DNA of 7,862 nucleotides from Bacillota bacterium (GTDB lineage Bacteria; Bacillota_A; Clostridia; Tissierellales; Peptoniphilaceae), in the NCBI GenBank assembly GCA_023418535.1, contig JAEZZN010000048.1, forward strand, positions 1 to 7,862, in the 5' to 3' direction. The notes beneath the pieces are model-generated. The model was not told where the DNA came from. It did not search any database and saw nothing but the letters and a program-made list of their open reading frames with translations. This document shows, piece by piece, positions 1-6,377 of this stretch. A program made the translations under genes and the position numbers. The first letter of the stretch is position 1. Each line of letters opens with the position of its first letter.

Positions 1-126
1 CTGCTTCAGCAGTAGTTGGGATAGTGGTGCGTGTGATAGAATACTCGGAGCCCCAATAGGGGCGTGCCGGTATTCGCGCCTTATAGGCGCAGTGCAAACT
101 ACCAGCTAAGCTGGTAGTTTTGATTT
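1..126 (+). mobile_element. Probable right end of an IS200/IS605-type element (partial)
   Basis: This stretch does not resemble the rest of the window. By hand count about 54 of the first 95 bases are G or C, against strongly AT-rich DNA elsewhere. It has no convincing coding frame: the frames open at the left edge end within about 110 bases and show no recognisable motif. It is packed with stems and finishes in a perfect 11-bp hairpin with a TAA loop, followed by TTGATTT and then ordinary AT-rich spacer. Subterminal palindromic hairpins are the hallmark of IS200/IS605 ends, where the TnpA transposase recognises them as single-stranded DNA. The layout fits a right end whose genes lie to the left. 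The exact element boundary cannot be placed. It could instead be another structured RNA or a terminator of an upstream gene. The family call rests on overall resemblance, not a search. Confidence 0.45.
1..126 (+). ncRNA. Candidate omegaRNA (TnpB guide RNA) scaffold, 3' part
   Basis: Pairing can be followed by eye. CTGC 1-4 pairs with GCAG 9-12. GAATAC 39-44 pairs with GTATTC 70-75, extended by CGG 46-48 with CCG 67-69, leaving T45 bulged. Nested inside is GCCCC 50-54 with GGGGC 59-63 around an AATA loop. Next come GCGCC 76-80 with GGCGC 86-90, then the terminal hairpin 96-106/110-120. In known TnpB systems the omegaRNA covers the 3' end of tnpB and the element's right end, and its guide is the flanking DNA just beyond. 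By that logic the guide here would be copied from the AT-rich bases after about 126, running toward the end of the minus-strand gene that stops at 147. No TnpB is visible in the window, so the assignment is inference; the fold itself is seen directly. Confidence 0.38.
96..120. repeat. Perfect 11-bp inverted repeat (hairpin)
   Basis: Bases 96-106 are the exact reverse complement of 110-120, separated by TAA. On the plus strand it is followed by a broken T run (TTTTGATTT), and on the minus strand the T run stops after three bases. It is therefore at best a mediocre intrinsic terminator in either direction, although it lies 27 bp past the stop of the minus-strand gene ending at 147. It fits better as the subterminal hairpin of an insertion-element end. 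Confidence 0.85.
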
Positions 127-146
127 ATGTTTTTAAATATTAAAAT

Positions 147-1301
147 CTATTTCATAATCTTTAATAAATCTTCATAATATCCACTAATCATAGAAACTAT
201 GATTAAATCTTGTGGATTTTCTTCTAAAAATTCAATGATATTTTTTTCTTTATAATGTCTAAAATCTAGAGAAGTAAATTTATTTGCATTCATCCACATT
301 ATAGATTCTAAAGCGTTTGTAGTTGAGTCTCCTATAATCATGATATTTGGCAATTCTTTTCTATTTGTATCTATTACAGTATAAGGATTATCTCCATACA
401 TATAAGTAGTATAGAATTTACTATTAGGATTAATTATTCCTAAATCCGATAATTTTCCTGAATCATATCTTTTAAACGGGATATCTTTTTTTGGTTGTGC
501 ATATATTGCATGTGTGTTTTCATTTATTACTTCAAAAACCTTACGATTATGCGAACCTATAAATCTGTTTGGATTTTCAACCAATTCAATATCACCATTA
601 TTTAAGTTTTTAATTGGAAAATAATTTTCACTAATTCTATTTATTAATTCATCATATATTTTAAGACTTGCATTAAAGTTTGGATGATGATCTGCTTTAT
701 AGTAATAATGCTCTCTATTTTCTCTTGCTATTGGATCAAAATCTAAATAATCAATATCTAAGTCTTTAAGTCCATTAAAGAAATATTTTCTCATTTCTTG
801 ATAATGATTTGATTGATTATATGCCCATGTAGGATATTTATCAGCAAATATATGAGATTGATCAGGAATTCCTACTACTATAATTGGAGTGTTTTTAGAC
901 TTTAAATAATCATTTATTTCTCCCCAATGTTTTAGTTCATCTTTAACTTTTTCTTTGTCTAGATTTCCATTATTTGATCTATATCTAAACATCATTTCTT
1001 TATTGTCACTTAAAATTGAATCGGAAAACTTATATTTTCTAAAGACTTTCATATCTGTCATGGTCTTTGCTTTTAATAATTCTTGTCTATATTTAAATCT
1101 ATCATTAAAGAAAGATTCAAAAGATGACCAGAATTCACCATTAATTATAGTTTTTTTAGTAGGTAGAGATAGTTTTGCTTTATATCTATTTTCTGATTCT
1201 ATAAAATTATTTCCTTCAGCGGGGTTAAATACTGTTAGTATAGGAAATATGAATATTAAAGTAACAAATAAAAAAACTTTTAATTTATCTAAATTTTTCA
1301 T
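147..1301 (-). CDS. SGNH/DHHW-family (AlgX/AlgJ-like) membrane-anchored O-acetylation protein
   Basis: Predicted 384-residue protein with one uncleaved N-terminal membrane anchor (about residues 8-25) and an extracytoplasmic domain. The family marker FNDRF at 65-69, followed by R72, is typical of DHHW/AlgJ/AlgX-like proteins. A D-H-H cluster (D204, H205, H206) and a GDS motif (G324-D325-S326) occur in the order of the Asp-His...Ser catalytic set of AlgX, in which the serine carries the acetyl group to the polysaccharide. The usual DHHW or DTHW tryptophan is replaced by proline (P207). The ATG at 1301 is preceded by AGGAGG (plus-strand 1306-1311), which overlaps the stop of the upstream MBOAT gene; the gap is 8 bp, so the two are surely co-transcribed and probably translationally coupled. 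Such pairs O-acetylate alginate, cellulose or wall polymers. The likely role is outer-face acetylation of the polysaccharide made by the divergent operon. The family is fairly certain; the substrate is inferred. Confidence 0.85.
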   Translation of the reverse strand: MKNLDKLKVFLFVTLIFIFPILTVFNPAEGNNFIESENRYKAKLSLPTKKTIINGEFWSSFESFFNDRFKYRQELLKAKTMTDMKVFRKYKFSDSILSDNKEMMFRYRSNNGNLDKEKVKDELKHWGEINDYLKSKNTPIIVVGIPDQSHIFADKYPTWAYNQSNHYQEMRKYFFNGLKDLDIDYLDFDPIARENREHYYYKADHHPNFNASLKIYDELINRISENYFPIKNLNNGDIELVENPNRFIGSHNRKVFEVINENTHAIYAQPKKDIPFKRYDSGKLSDLGIINPNSKFYTTYMYGDNPYTVIDTNRKELPNIMIIGDSTTNALESIMWMNANKFTSLDFRHYKEKNIIEFLEENPQDLIIVSMISGYYEDLLKIMK

Positions 1302-1309
1302 TTTTCCTC

Positions 1310-2683
1310 CTAGAATCTAAAGTATATAAATGGATTATAAGTACTTTGTAAAAGTGACATAATTACAAGTATAAATAAAACTAATTCAACAATTATAAGA
1401 ACAGATTCATTTAACATATTTTTCTTAATCTTCATTATAAATGGAATTTGGAATATAAGACCAAATATAAATTCGAATTTATATTGATTTAGATAATATA
1501 AAACATCTTTATGTAAACCACCACTAAAACTAAACATTGCCTGTAAATATTTAATTATTTGGTCTAAAGATTCAGCTCTAAATATAACCCATCCTATAAT
1601 GATTAATAAAATAGCATAAATGTTATTTATTATCTTAAAATTATTTAAATATTTAAGAAGGAATAGTTTTTCGATGATTAGTATAAATGCAAAATACATT
1701 CCCCAAATCATAAAGTTCCACTCAGCACCATGCCAAAATCCAGTTAAAAACCATACAATTAAAATGTTTAGTATTTGTCTGTAAAACCCTTTTCTATTAC
1801 CACCTAGAGGAATATACACATAATCTCTAAACCATGTCGATAGGGACATATGCCATCTTCTCCAAAACTCAGTAATCGATTTTGAAGTATATGGATAATT
1901 AAAATTTTCTAAAAATTCAAATCCAAACATTTTTCCAAGACCTATTGCCATATCGGAATATCCAGAAAAGTCATAATATATCTGTAAAGTATAGGAAATA
2001 GCACCAAACCAAGCTAATGAGGAATTTCTTATTTCAGTTCCCGTGCCGAATATATTATCAGCTATCAATGCAAATGAATTTGCAAGTAGAATTTTTTTAG
2101 ATAATCCTTGTATAAATCTATCGATACCAGATGAAAACTTTTCAAATGAATGAGTTCTGTCTACAATCTGTAAAGCTACGTCTTCATAACGAACTATTGG
2201 TCCTGCTATTAATTGAGGGAACATAATTACATATAGGAATACATAGAAAGGATTTTTTTGTATAAGATTGGGGTTTCTATATGAGTCAATTACATAGCTC
2301 ATTGCCTGGAAAGTATAGAAAGAAATTCCTATAGGCATAATTATATTGAGTAATTGAATATTTGCTCCTAGTAAAGAATTAAAATTAGTTATAAAAAAAT
2401 TCGAATATTTAAAATATATCAAGTTTCCTACATTGAGAATTATTGATAAAATAAGTGTTATTTTTTTATATGGTTTATCCATAGTTAGGCCAAATAAATA
2501 ATTTAAAAATAGTGAAATAATTAAAATAATTATTAATTTAGGTTCTCCATAGAAGTAAAAAAACAAGCTAAATATTAATAATATGTAATTTTTCCATACA
2601 ATTTTATCTTTAGGTATCAAATAATAGCAAAATAAAACTGCAGGCAAAAACATGAATAAAAACACTAAACTACTAAATACCAT
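1310..2683 (-). CDS. MBOAT-family O-acyltransferase (AlgI/DltB-like)
   Basis: A 457-residue polytopic membrane protein of normal length for the AlgI branch of the membrane-bound O-acyltransferases. It is hydrophobic from residue 1 to the end, with many predicted spans. Family signatures run in order: MPIGISFYTFQ near 116-126, FPQLIAGPIVRY near 155-166, YDFSGYSDMAIG at 237-248, FWRRWHMSLSTW at 273-284 (H278), IPLGGNRKG at 291-299, and FWHGAEWN at 316-323, whose H318 is the conserved active-site histidine. The end, YNPFIYFRF, matches the usual AlgI-like C terminus. These proteins pass acyl groups, normally acetyl, from a cytoplasmic donor across the membrane to a partner SGNH protein, here the gene immediately downstream. 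The ATG at 2683 has an AAGGAG ribosome site about 5 bases upstream, and a promoter lies at 2707-2734. DltB itself is less likely because no dltA, dltC or typical dltD accompanies it. The donor and acceptor are inferred. Confidence 0.92.
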   Translation of the reverse strand: MVFSSLVFLFMFLPAVLFCYYLIPKDKIVWKNYILLIFSLFFYFYGEPKLIIILIISLFLNYLFGLTMDKPYKKITLILSIILNVGNLIYFKYSNFFITNFNSLLGANIQLLNIIMPIGISFYTFQAMSYVIDSYRNPNLIQKNPFYVFLYVIMFPQLIAGPIVRYEDVALQIVDRTHSFEKFSSGIDRFIQGLSKKILLANSFALIADNIFGTGTEIRNSSLAWFGAISYTLQIYYDFSGYSDMAIGLGKMFGFEFLENFNYPYTSKSITEFWRRWHMSLSTWFRDYVYIPLGGNRKGFYRQILNILIVWFLTGFWHGAEWNFMIWGMYFAFILIIEKLFLLKYLNNFKIINNIYAILLIIIGWVIFRAESLDQIIKYLQAMFSFSGGLHKDVLYYLNQYKFEFIFGLIFQIPFIMKIKKNMLNESVLIIVELVLFILVIMSLLQSTYNPFIYFRF

Positions 2684-2706
2684 AAACTCTCCTTATCATG
2701 TATATT

Positions 2707-2734
2707 ATTATATATACAAATGACTAAAAATCAA
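2707..2734 (-). promoter_or_regulatory. Sigma-A-like promoter for the MBOAT/SGNH operon
   Basis: Read on the minus strand, TTGATT (plus coordinates 2734-2729) and TATAAT (2712-2707) are separated by 16 bp. Transcription would start near 2700, giving a leader of under 20 bases that contains the AAGGAG site of the gene starting at 2683. The -10 is a consensus match, but the surroundings are so AT-rich that chance matches are common. Confidence 0.6.
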
Positions 2735-2766
2735 CTATAATATAAGGTCTGGAATAGGCTGTTAAA

Positions 2767-2795
2767 TTGAAATGATTATAGAGATGTGATAAAAT
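2767..2795 (+). promoter_or_regulatory. Extended -10 sigma-A-like promoter for the polysaccharide operon
   Basis: TTGAAA at 2767-2772 and TAAAAT at 2790-2795 are separated by exactly 17 bp, and a TG one base before the -10 (2787-2788) makes it an extended -10 element. The predicted start is near 2802, about 25 bases before the ATG at 2827. A purine-rich ribosome site (GAGAGGG, 2816-2822) lies in that leader. This promoter and the opposite-strand one are separated by only about 30 bp, so one regulator could control both. Confidence 0.65.
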
Positions 2796-2826
2796 CAGTT
2801 ATAATTATATAAGATGAGAGGGAAAA

Positions 2827-4353
2827 ATGAATGAGGAAAAATCAATAGTTTCAAATATATTTTTTGTATTAAGCACAATAAGTTTAGTGCTTTTTGCATC
2901 ACAATTATTTGTAAATGAATTACTTCCACCAAAATATAGATTCATATTAATAATATTTTTAGTTTTAATACATTTAATATTAGGTTTTTTAGTAATTAAA
3001 TATTCACAGAAAAAAGTTCTGAGGATCATATTGTCGATAATTTTAGGTTTACTAATATTAATTCAATCAGTAGGTGCGTTCTATATATATAGAACGTATT
3101 CAAAATTTAATAGTAAAATAGCTGAGAATGAAACTAAAAAAGTTACATATTCAATAATTACTTTGAAAAATAATTATAATGTGGATACCGTAGTTGATAT
3201 GAAAGCAGCTACTATTTATTATGATAAACATGATGTTAAAGAAGATATAGAATTATTAAAATCAGAAACTGATAAAATAAATGAAAAACTTAAATATGTT
3301 GAGGGCAAAGGGGCTATACCTTTGGCAAATGATTTATTAGAAGGAAAGATTAAGTACATGGTTTTAAATGAATCAAAACTTAGTCATATTTTGGAGAGTA
3401 TATCTGAATTTGATCATGCATATAAAGTAATAAAATTTACCTTAGATCCGAATGAAAGTAAATTTGAAATAGAAAAAAATAAAATATCTCAAGCTAAAGA
3501 TGTAAAACATGGTGAAAGTTTCAATGTGTTTATATCAGGTGGAGATTCATATGGTGGACTGGAAGATGATTTAAGGTCTGATGTAAATATTGTTGTAACT
3601 ATAAATCCTGAAAAAGATAAGGTGTTAATTACGCAAATACCAAGAGATAGCTATGTAATGATGAGAGATTTAGGGTACGATAAATTAACGCATGCAGGAG
3701 CTTATGGTGTTGAAACATTGATAGGAACAGTAGAAGATTTACTTGATACTGATATCAATTATTATGTAAAAGTTAATTTTAATTCATTAGAAGATATAGT
3801 AGATGCTTTGGGTGGAATTAATGTAAATAATGATTATGAATTTGTTTCTAGGACAAAACAATTTTATTTTCCAACTGGAAATATAGACTTAAATGGTGAA
3901 GAAGCATTAGAGTTTGTTAGAGAAAGATATTCATTACCAAATGGCGAATTTGATAGAGGAAAAAATCAAATAAAAGTTTTAACAGCTATTATAAATAAAA
4001 CTTTATCACCAAGCATAATATTTAATTACACTTCAGTTTTAGATACAGTTTTAGATTCTATATCAACTAATTTACCATCGAAAAAGATAACAGAACTTTT
4101 AAATGAGCAAGTTGAAAGTATGAAAAAATGGACAATTGAATCTTATCAAATAGAAGGGGAACCAGTATGGGGATTGCCTTCATACGCAATGCCAGGATAT
4201 GAATTATCATTTGTTCAATTGTATGATGATGAAATTATTGATGCTATTAATAAGATTAAAAATGTTTTGGGTGAAAATACAGAAGAGTTTATAGAAGAAG
4301 TTGAAGAAACAGAAGAATTTTTAGATGAAAATAGTGAATACTACGAAGAATAG
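2827..4353 (+). CDS. LytR-CpsA-Psr (LCP) family glycopolymer transferase
   Basis: A 508-residue membrane protein. Three hydrophobic segments lie at about 8-29, 37-57 and 66-88, followed by an extracellular part. Residues about 100-225 match the position of the accessory domain found in streptococcal CpsA, and the LCP catalytic domain spans about 230-395. LCP hallmarks are visible: the GGDSYGG segment at 238-244 leading to R250-S251-D252, VVTINP at 256-261, IPRDSYV at 271-277, KLTHAGAYG at 286-294, and the late arginine motif ALEFVRERYS with FDRGKNQ at 360-381, which binds the lipid pyrophosphate. LCP enzymes move polymers from undecaprenyl pyrophosphate carriers to peptidoglycan. The C terminus ends in a strongly acidic tail (about 483-508). 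It is the first gene of the operon, with its own promoter and ribosome site, as in streptococcal capsule loci. A purely regulatory role, the older view of LytR/CpsA, is less likely. Confidence 0.92.
   Translation: MNEEKSIVSNIFFVLSTISLVLFASQLFVNELLPPKYRFILIIFLVLIHLILGFLVIKYSQKKVLRIILSIILGLLILIQSVGAFYIYRTYSKFNSKIAENETKKVTYSIITLKNNYNVDTVVDMKAATIYYDKHDVKEDIELLKSETDKINEKLKYVEGKGAIPLANDLLEGKIKYMVLNESKLSHILESISEFDHAYKVIKFTLDPNESKFEIEKNKISQAKDVKHGESFNVFISGGDSYGGLEDDLRSDVNIVVTINPEKDKVLITQIPRDSYVMMRDLGYDKLTHAGAYGVETLIGTVEDLLDTDINYYVKVNFNSLEDIVDALGGINVNNDYEFVSRTKQFYFPTGNIDLNGEEALEFVRERYSLPNGEFDRGKNQIKVLTAIINKTLSPSIIFNYTSVLDTVLDSISTNLPSKKITELLNEQVESMKKWTIESYQIEGEPVWGLPSYAMPGYELSFVQLYDDEIIDAINKIKNVLGENTEEFIEEVEETEEFLDENSEYYEE
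3077..3096. repeat. Perfect 20-bp palindrome inside the LCP gene
   Basis: CGTTCTATATATATAGAACG is its own reverse complement. It lies within codons for the end of the third membrane segment of the LCP protein (residues around 84-90), so it must be read as coding sequence. It could fold into a short hairpin in the mRNA or be a dyad binding site, but no function is shown. Confidence 0.5.
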
Positions 4354-4359
4354 TATTCA
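4335..4359 (+). repeat. Intercistronic hairpin across the LCP stop codon
   Basis: TGAATACT at 4335-4342 pairs perfectly with AGTATTCA at 4352-4359 around a 9-base loop. The stem includes part of the LCP stop codon (4351-4353) and ends just before the ribosome site of the next gene. There is no following T run, so it is not a classical terminator. It may affect mRNA stability or the balance of translation between the two genes. Confidence 0.5.
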
Positions 4360-4364
4360 TATAT

Positions 4365-4368
4365 GGAG
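4365..4368 (+). promoter_or_regulatory. Ribosome binding site that sets the dehydratase start at 4375
   Basis: Two in-frame ATGs occur at 4363 and 4375. GGAG at 4365-4368 is six bases before the second, an ideal spacing. The first has no good site at the right distance, since only GAAGAA lies about 12 bases upstream. The second ATG is therefore the preferred start, shortening the protein by four residues. Confidence 0.65.
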
Positions 4369-4374
4369 AAGAAA

Positions 4375-6369
4375 ATGGAAAAGAAGAAAAAATTGCATCA
4401 TTGGCAAATAATCAATATAGGACTATTTATATTTGATATTTTAGCTATTAATTTTTCATATCTTTTTGCTTTATTTTTAAGATTTGACTTTATTTATAGT
4501 AGAATTCCAATGAGATTTTTAACTGAATTTGTTAAAATAGCACCTGTATATACTGTGTTTACGATAATAGTTTTTTATTTATTAAAGATGTATAAATCTC
4601 TATGGAGATTTGCATCTGTTGAAGAATTATTTAAAGGCGTATACGCATTTTTAATTACTGGAATATTCCATGTTTTAGTTACGTTGTTAATTTTTGAAAG
4701 AATGCCAATTTCTTATTATATAGTAGGGGCTTTATTGCAATTCTTCCTAACTACTGGAATAAGATTTGCATATAGAATATTTTTAGTAAATCAATCAAAT
4801 AAAAGAACAGATGATAAAGAGATAAAAAATGTTCTTATAATAGGTGCTGGCGAAGCAGGACGTATGATTGCTCAAGATATGAGAAGACATGTAGATGTAA
4901 CATATGATATTAAAGGTTTCATCGATGATAATTCAAATAAATGGGGAAGATATATATTTGATTTACCAATATTTGGTGGAAGAAATGAAATAATTAATGT
5001 AGCAAATAAATACGAAATTGATCTTATTGTATTGGCTATTCCTTCAGCAAGTAAAGAAAATATAAAAGATTTTTTAGATATAGCTAAAGATACACAAGCA
5101 ACTTTAAAAATATTGCCATCATTACCTGATTTAATAAATAGAGATCAAATCAAAACTTCTCAATTAAAAGATGTTGAAATTGAAGATCTACTTGGTAGAG
5201 ATCAGATTAAGATAAACACTCAAAATACACTAAATAATTTAAAGAATAAAACAGTATTAGTCACTGGTGGTGGCGGAAGTATTGGATCAGAGCTTTGTAG
5301 ACAAGTTGCTGCAAATAACCCAAAGAAACTTATTATATTTGATATATATGAAAATAATGCGTATGAAATAGAGCAAGAATTAAAAAGAAATTATCCAAAT
5401 CTTGATTTTATAGCTTTAATAGGATCTGTTAGAGAAGCAAAGAGACTAGATGATATATTTGAAGAATATAAGCCAGATATTGTTTATCATGCTGCAGCTC
5501 ATAAACATGTTCCGCTTATGGAAGCAAGTCCAAATGAAGCTATAAAAAACAATATTTATGGAACATATAACACTGCATATGCTGCACTTAGACATAAGGC
5601 AGATAAGTTCATCTTAATATCTACGGATAAAGCTGTAAACCCTACAAATGTAATGGGTGCCACAAAACGTGCTTGTGAAATGATAATTCAAATGATGGAG
5701 AATGTATCAAAAAATCATGATGATACAATACTAAGTAATTTTGAAGAATTGAATAGAGATGAATTAAGACCATATGATAATAATTTTGTAACAAAATTTG
5801 TTGCGGTAAGATTTGGAAATGTACTAGGTTCAAATGGTTCAGTTATACCTATATTTAAGCAACAAATAGCTGAAGGTGGTCCTGTAACAGTGACACATAA
5901 AGAAATAATTAGATATTTTATGACTATTTCTGAGGCTGTAGGGCTTGTAATTGAGGCTGGATTTAATGCGAATGGAGGAGAGATATTCGTATTAGATATG
6001 GGTGAGCCTGTTAAGATAGATACACTTGCAAGAAACTTAATTAAACTATCAGGTTTAAAACCAGATGTAGATATAGAAATTAAATATACTGGATTAAGAC
6101 CTGGTGAGAAATTATACGAAGAAAAATTAATGGATGAAGAAGGATTAAATAAGACAGAAAATCATTTAATTCATATAGCTCAGCCTTTAAAATTTGAAAA
6201 TAAGAGATTAATAGATGATATGGAAGAAATGTCTATATATGCTTCAAAAAATGAAGTGGATAAAGCTATTGAAGTATTAACTAGAATAGTTCCAACATAT
6301 CATACTCCAGAATCAGATTTAAATGATAATAAGGAAAAATTTGCTGAACTTTATAAGGAATCGAAATAG
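4375..6369 (+). CDS. Membrane nucleotide-sugar 4,6-dehydratase (CapD/PglF/EpsC type)
   Basis: A 664-residue protein from the preferred start. The N-terminal part (about 8-135) has four predicted membrane spans. A first Rossmann domain follows with GAGEAG at 157-162, then a C-terminal short-chain dehydrogenase domain with the NAD-binding TGGGGSIGSE at 297-306. The active-site segment reads STDKA (416-420) with MGATK (427-431), so methionine sits where ordinary family members have the YxxxK tyrosine, as in PglF-type 4,6-dehydratases. GLRPGEKLYEE at 573-583 is a further signature. Members convert UDP-GlcNAc to its 4-keto-6-deoxy form (some are 5-inverting), the first step toward bacillosamine-type sugars. 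An unusual stretch of roughly 30 residues (about 442-472) sits between MGATKRACEMIIQ and the conserved TKFVAVRFGNVLGS. Its stop is 8 bp before the aminotransferase start, which supports a shared pathway. The exact sugar is inferred. Confidence 0.9.
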   Translation: MEKKKKLHHWQIINIGLFIFDILAINFSYLFALFLRFDFIYSRIPMRFLTEFVKIAPVYTVFTIIVFYLLKMYKSLWRFASVEELFKGVYAFLITGIFHVLVTLLIFERMPISYYIVGALLQFFLTTGIRFAYRIFLVNQSNKRTDDKEIKNVLIIGAGEAGRMIAQDMRRHVDVTYDIKGFIDDNSNKWGRYIFDLPIFGGRNEIINVANKYEIDLIVLAIPSASKENIKDFLDIAKDTQATLKILPSLPDLINRDQIKTSQLKDVEIEDLLGRDQIKINTQNTLNNLKNKTVLVTGGGGSIGSELCRQVAANNPKKLIIFDIYENNAYEIEQELKRNYPNLDFIALIGSVREAKRLDDIFEEYKPDIVYHAAAHKHVPLMEASPNEAIKNNIYGTYNTAYAALRHKADKFILISTDKAVNPTNVMGATKRACEMIIQMMENVSKNHDDTILSNFEELNRDELRPYDNNFVTKFVAVRFGNVLGSNGSVIPIFKQQIAEGGPVTVTHKEIIRYFMTISEAVGLVIEAGFNANGGEIFVLDMGEPVKIDTLARNLIKLSGLKPDVDIEIKYTGLRPGEKLYEEKLMDEEGLNKTENHLIHIAQPLKFENKRLIDDMEEMSIYASKNEVDKAIEVLTRIVPTYHTPESDLNDNKEKFAELYKESK

Positions 6370-6377
6370 GGGTAATT

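Noticed and set aside
2..109. Short plus-strand reading frame entering from the left edge
   Set aside because: It runs through all the RNA stems, ends inside the terminal hairpin and gives no recognisable peptide, so it is more likely non-coding.
96..126. Intrinsic terminator for either flanking gene
   Set aside because: The stem is excellent, but the T run is broken on the plus strand and too short on the minus strand, and it is part of a larger folded unit. A secondary terminator role is not excluded.
955..1320. Plus-strand open frame of 121 codons
   Set aside because: It lies antisense to the start of the SGNH gene, has no family motif or good ribosome site, and the opposite strand has a convincing gene with AGGAGG.
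2800..2805. TATAAT hexamer as the -10 of the plus-strand operon
   Set aside because: No acceptable -35 lies 16-18 bp upstream; the TTGAAA-17-TGATAAAAT pair just upstream is better.
2805..3029. Minus-strand open frame of 74 codons
   Set aside because: It overlaps the N terminus of the LCP gene in antisense and has no motif; an AT-rich shadow frame.
5149..5211. Repeated RDQIK motif in the dehydratase
   Set aside because: The second copy is part of the family DLLGRD segment and the first is a short chance echo; no wider duplication is visible.
5642..5833. Minus-strand open frame of 63 codons
   Set aside because: Antisense to the well-supported dehydratase and low in complexity.
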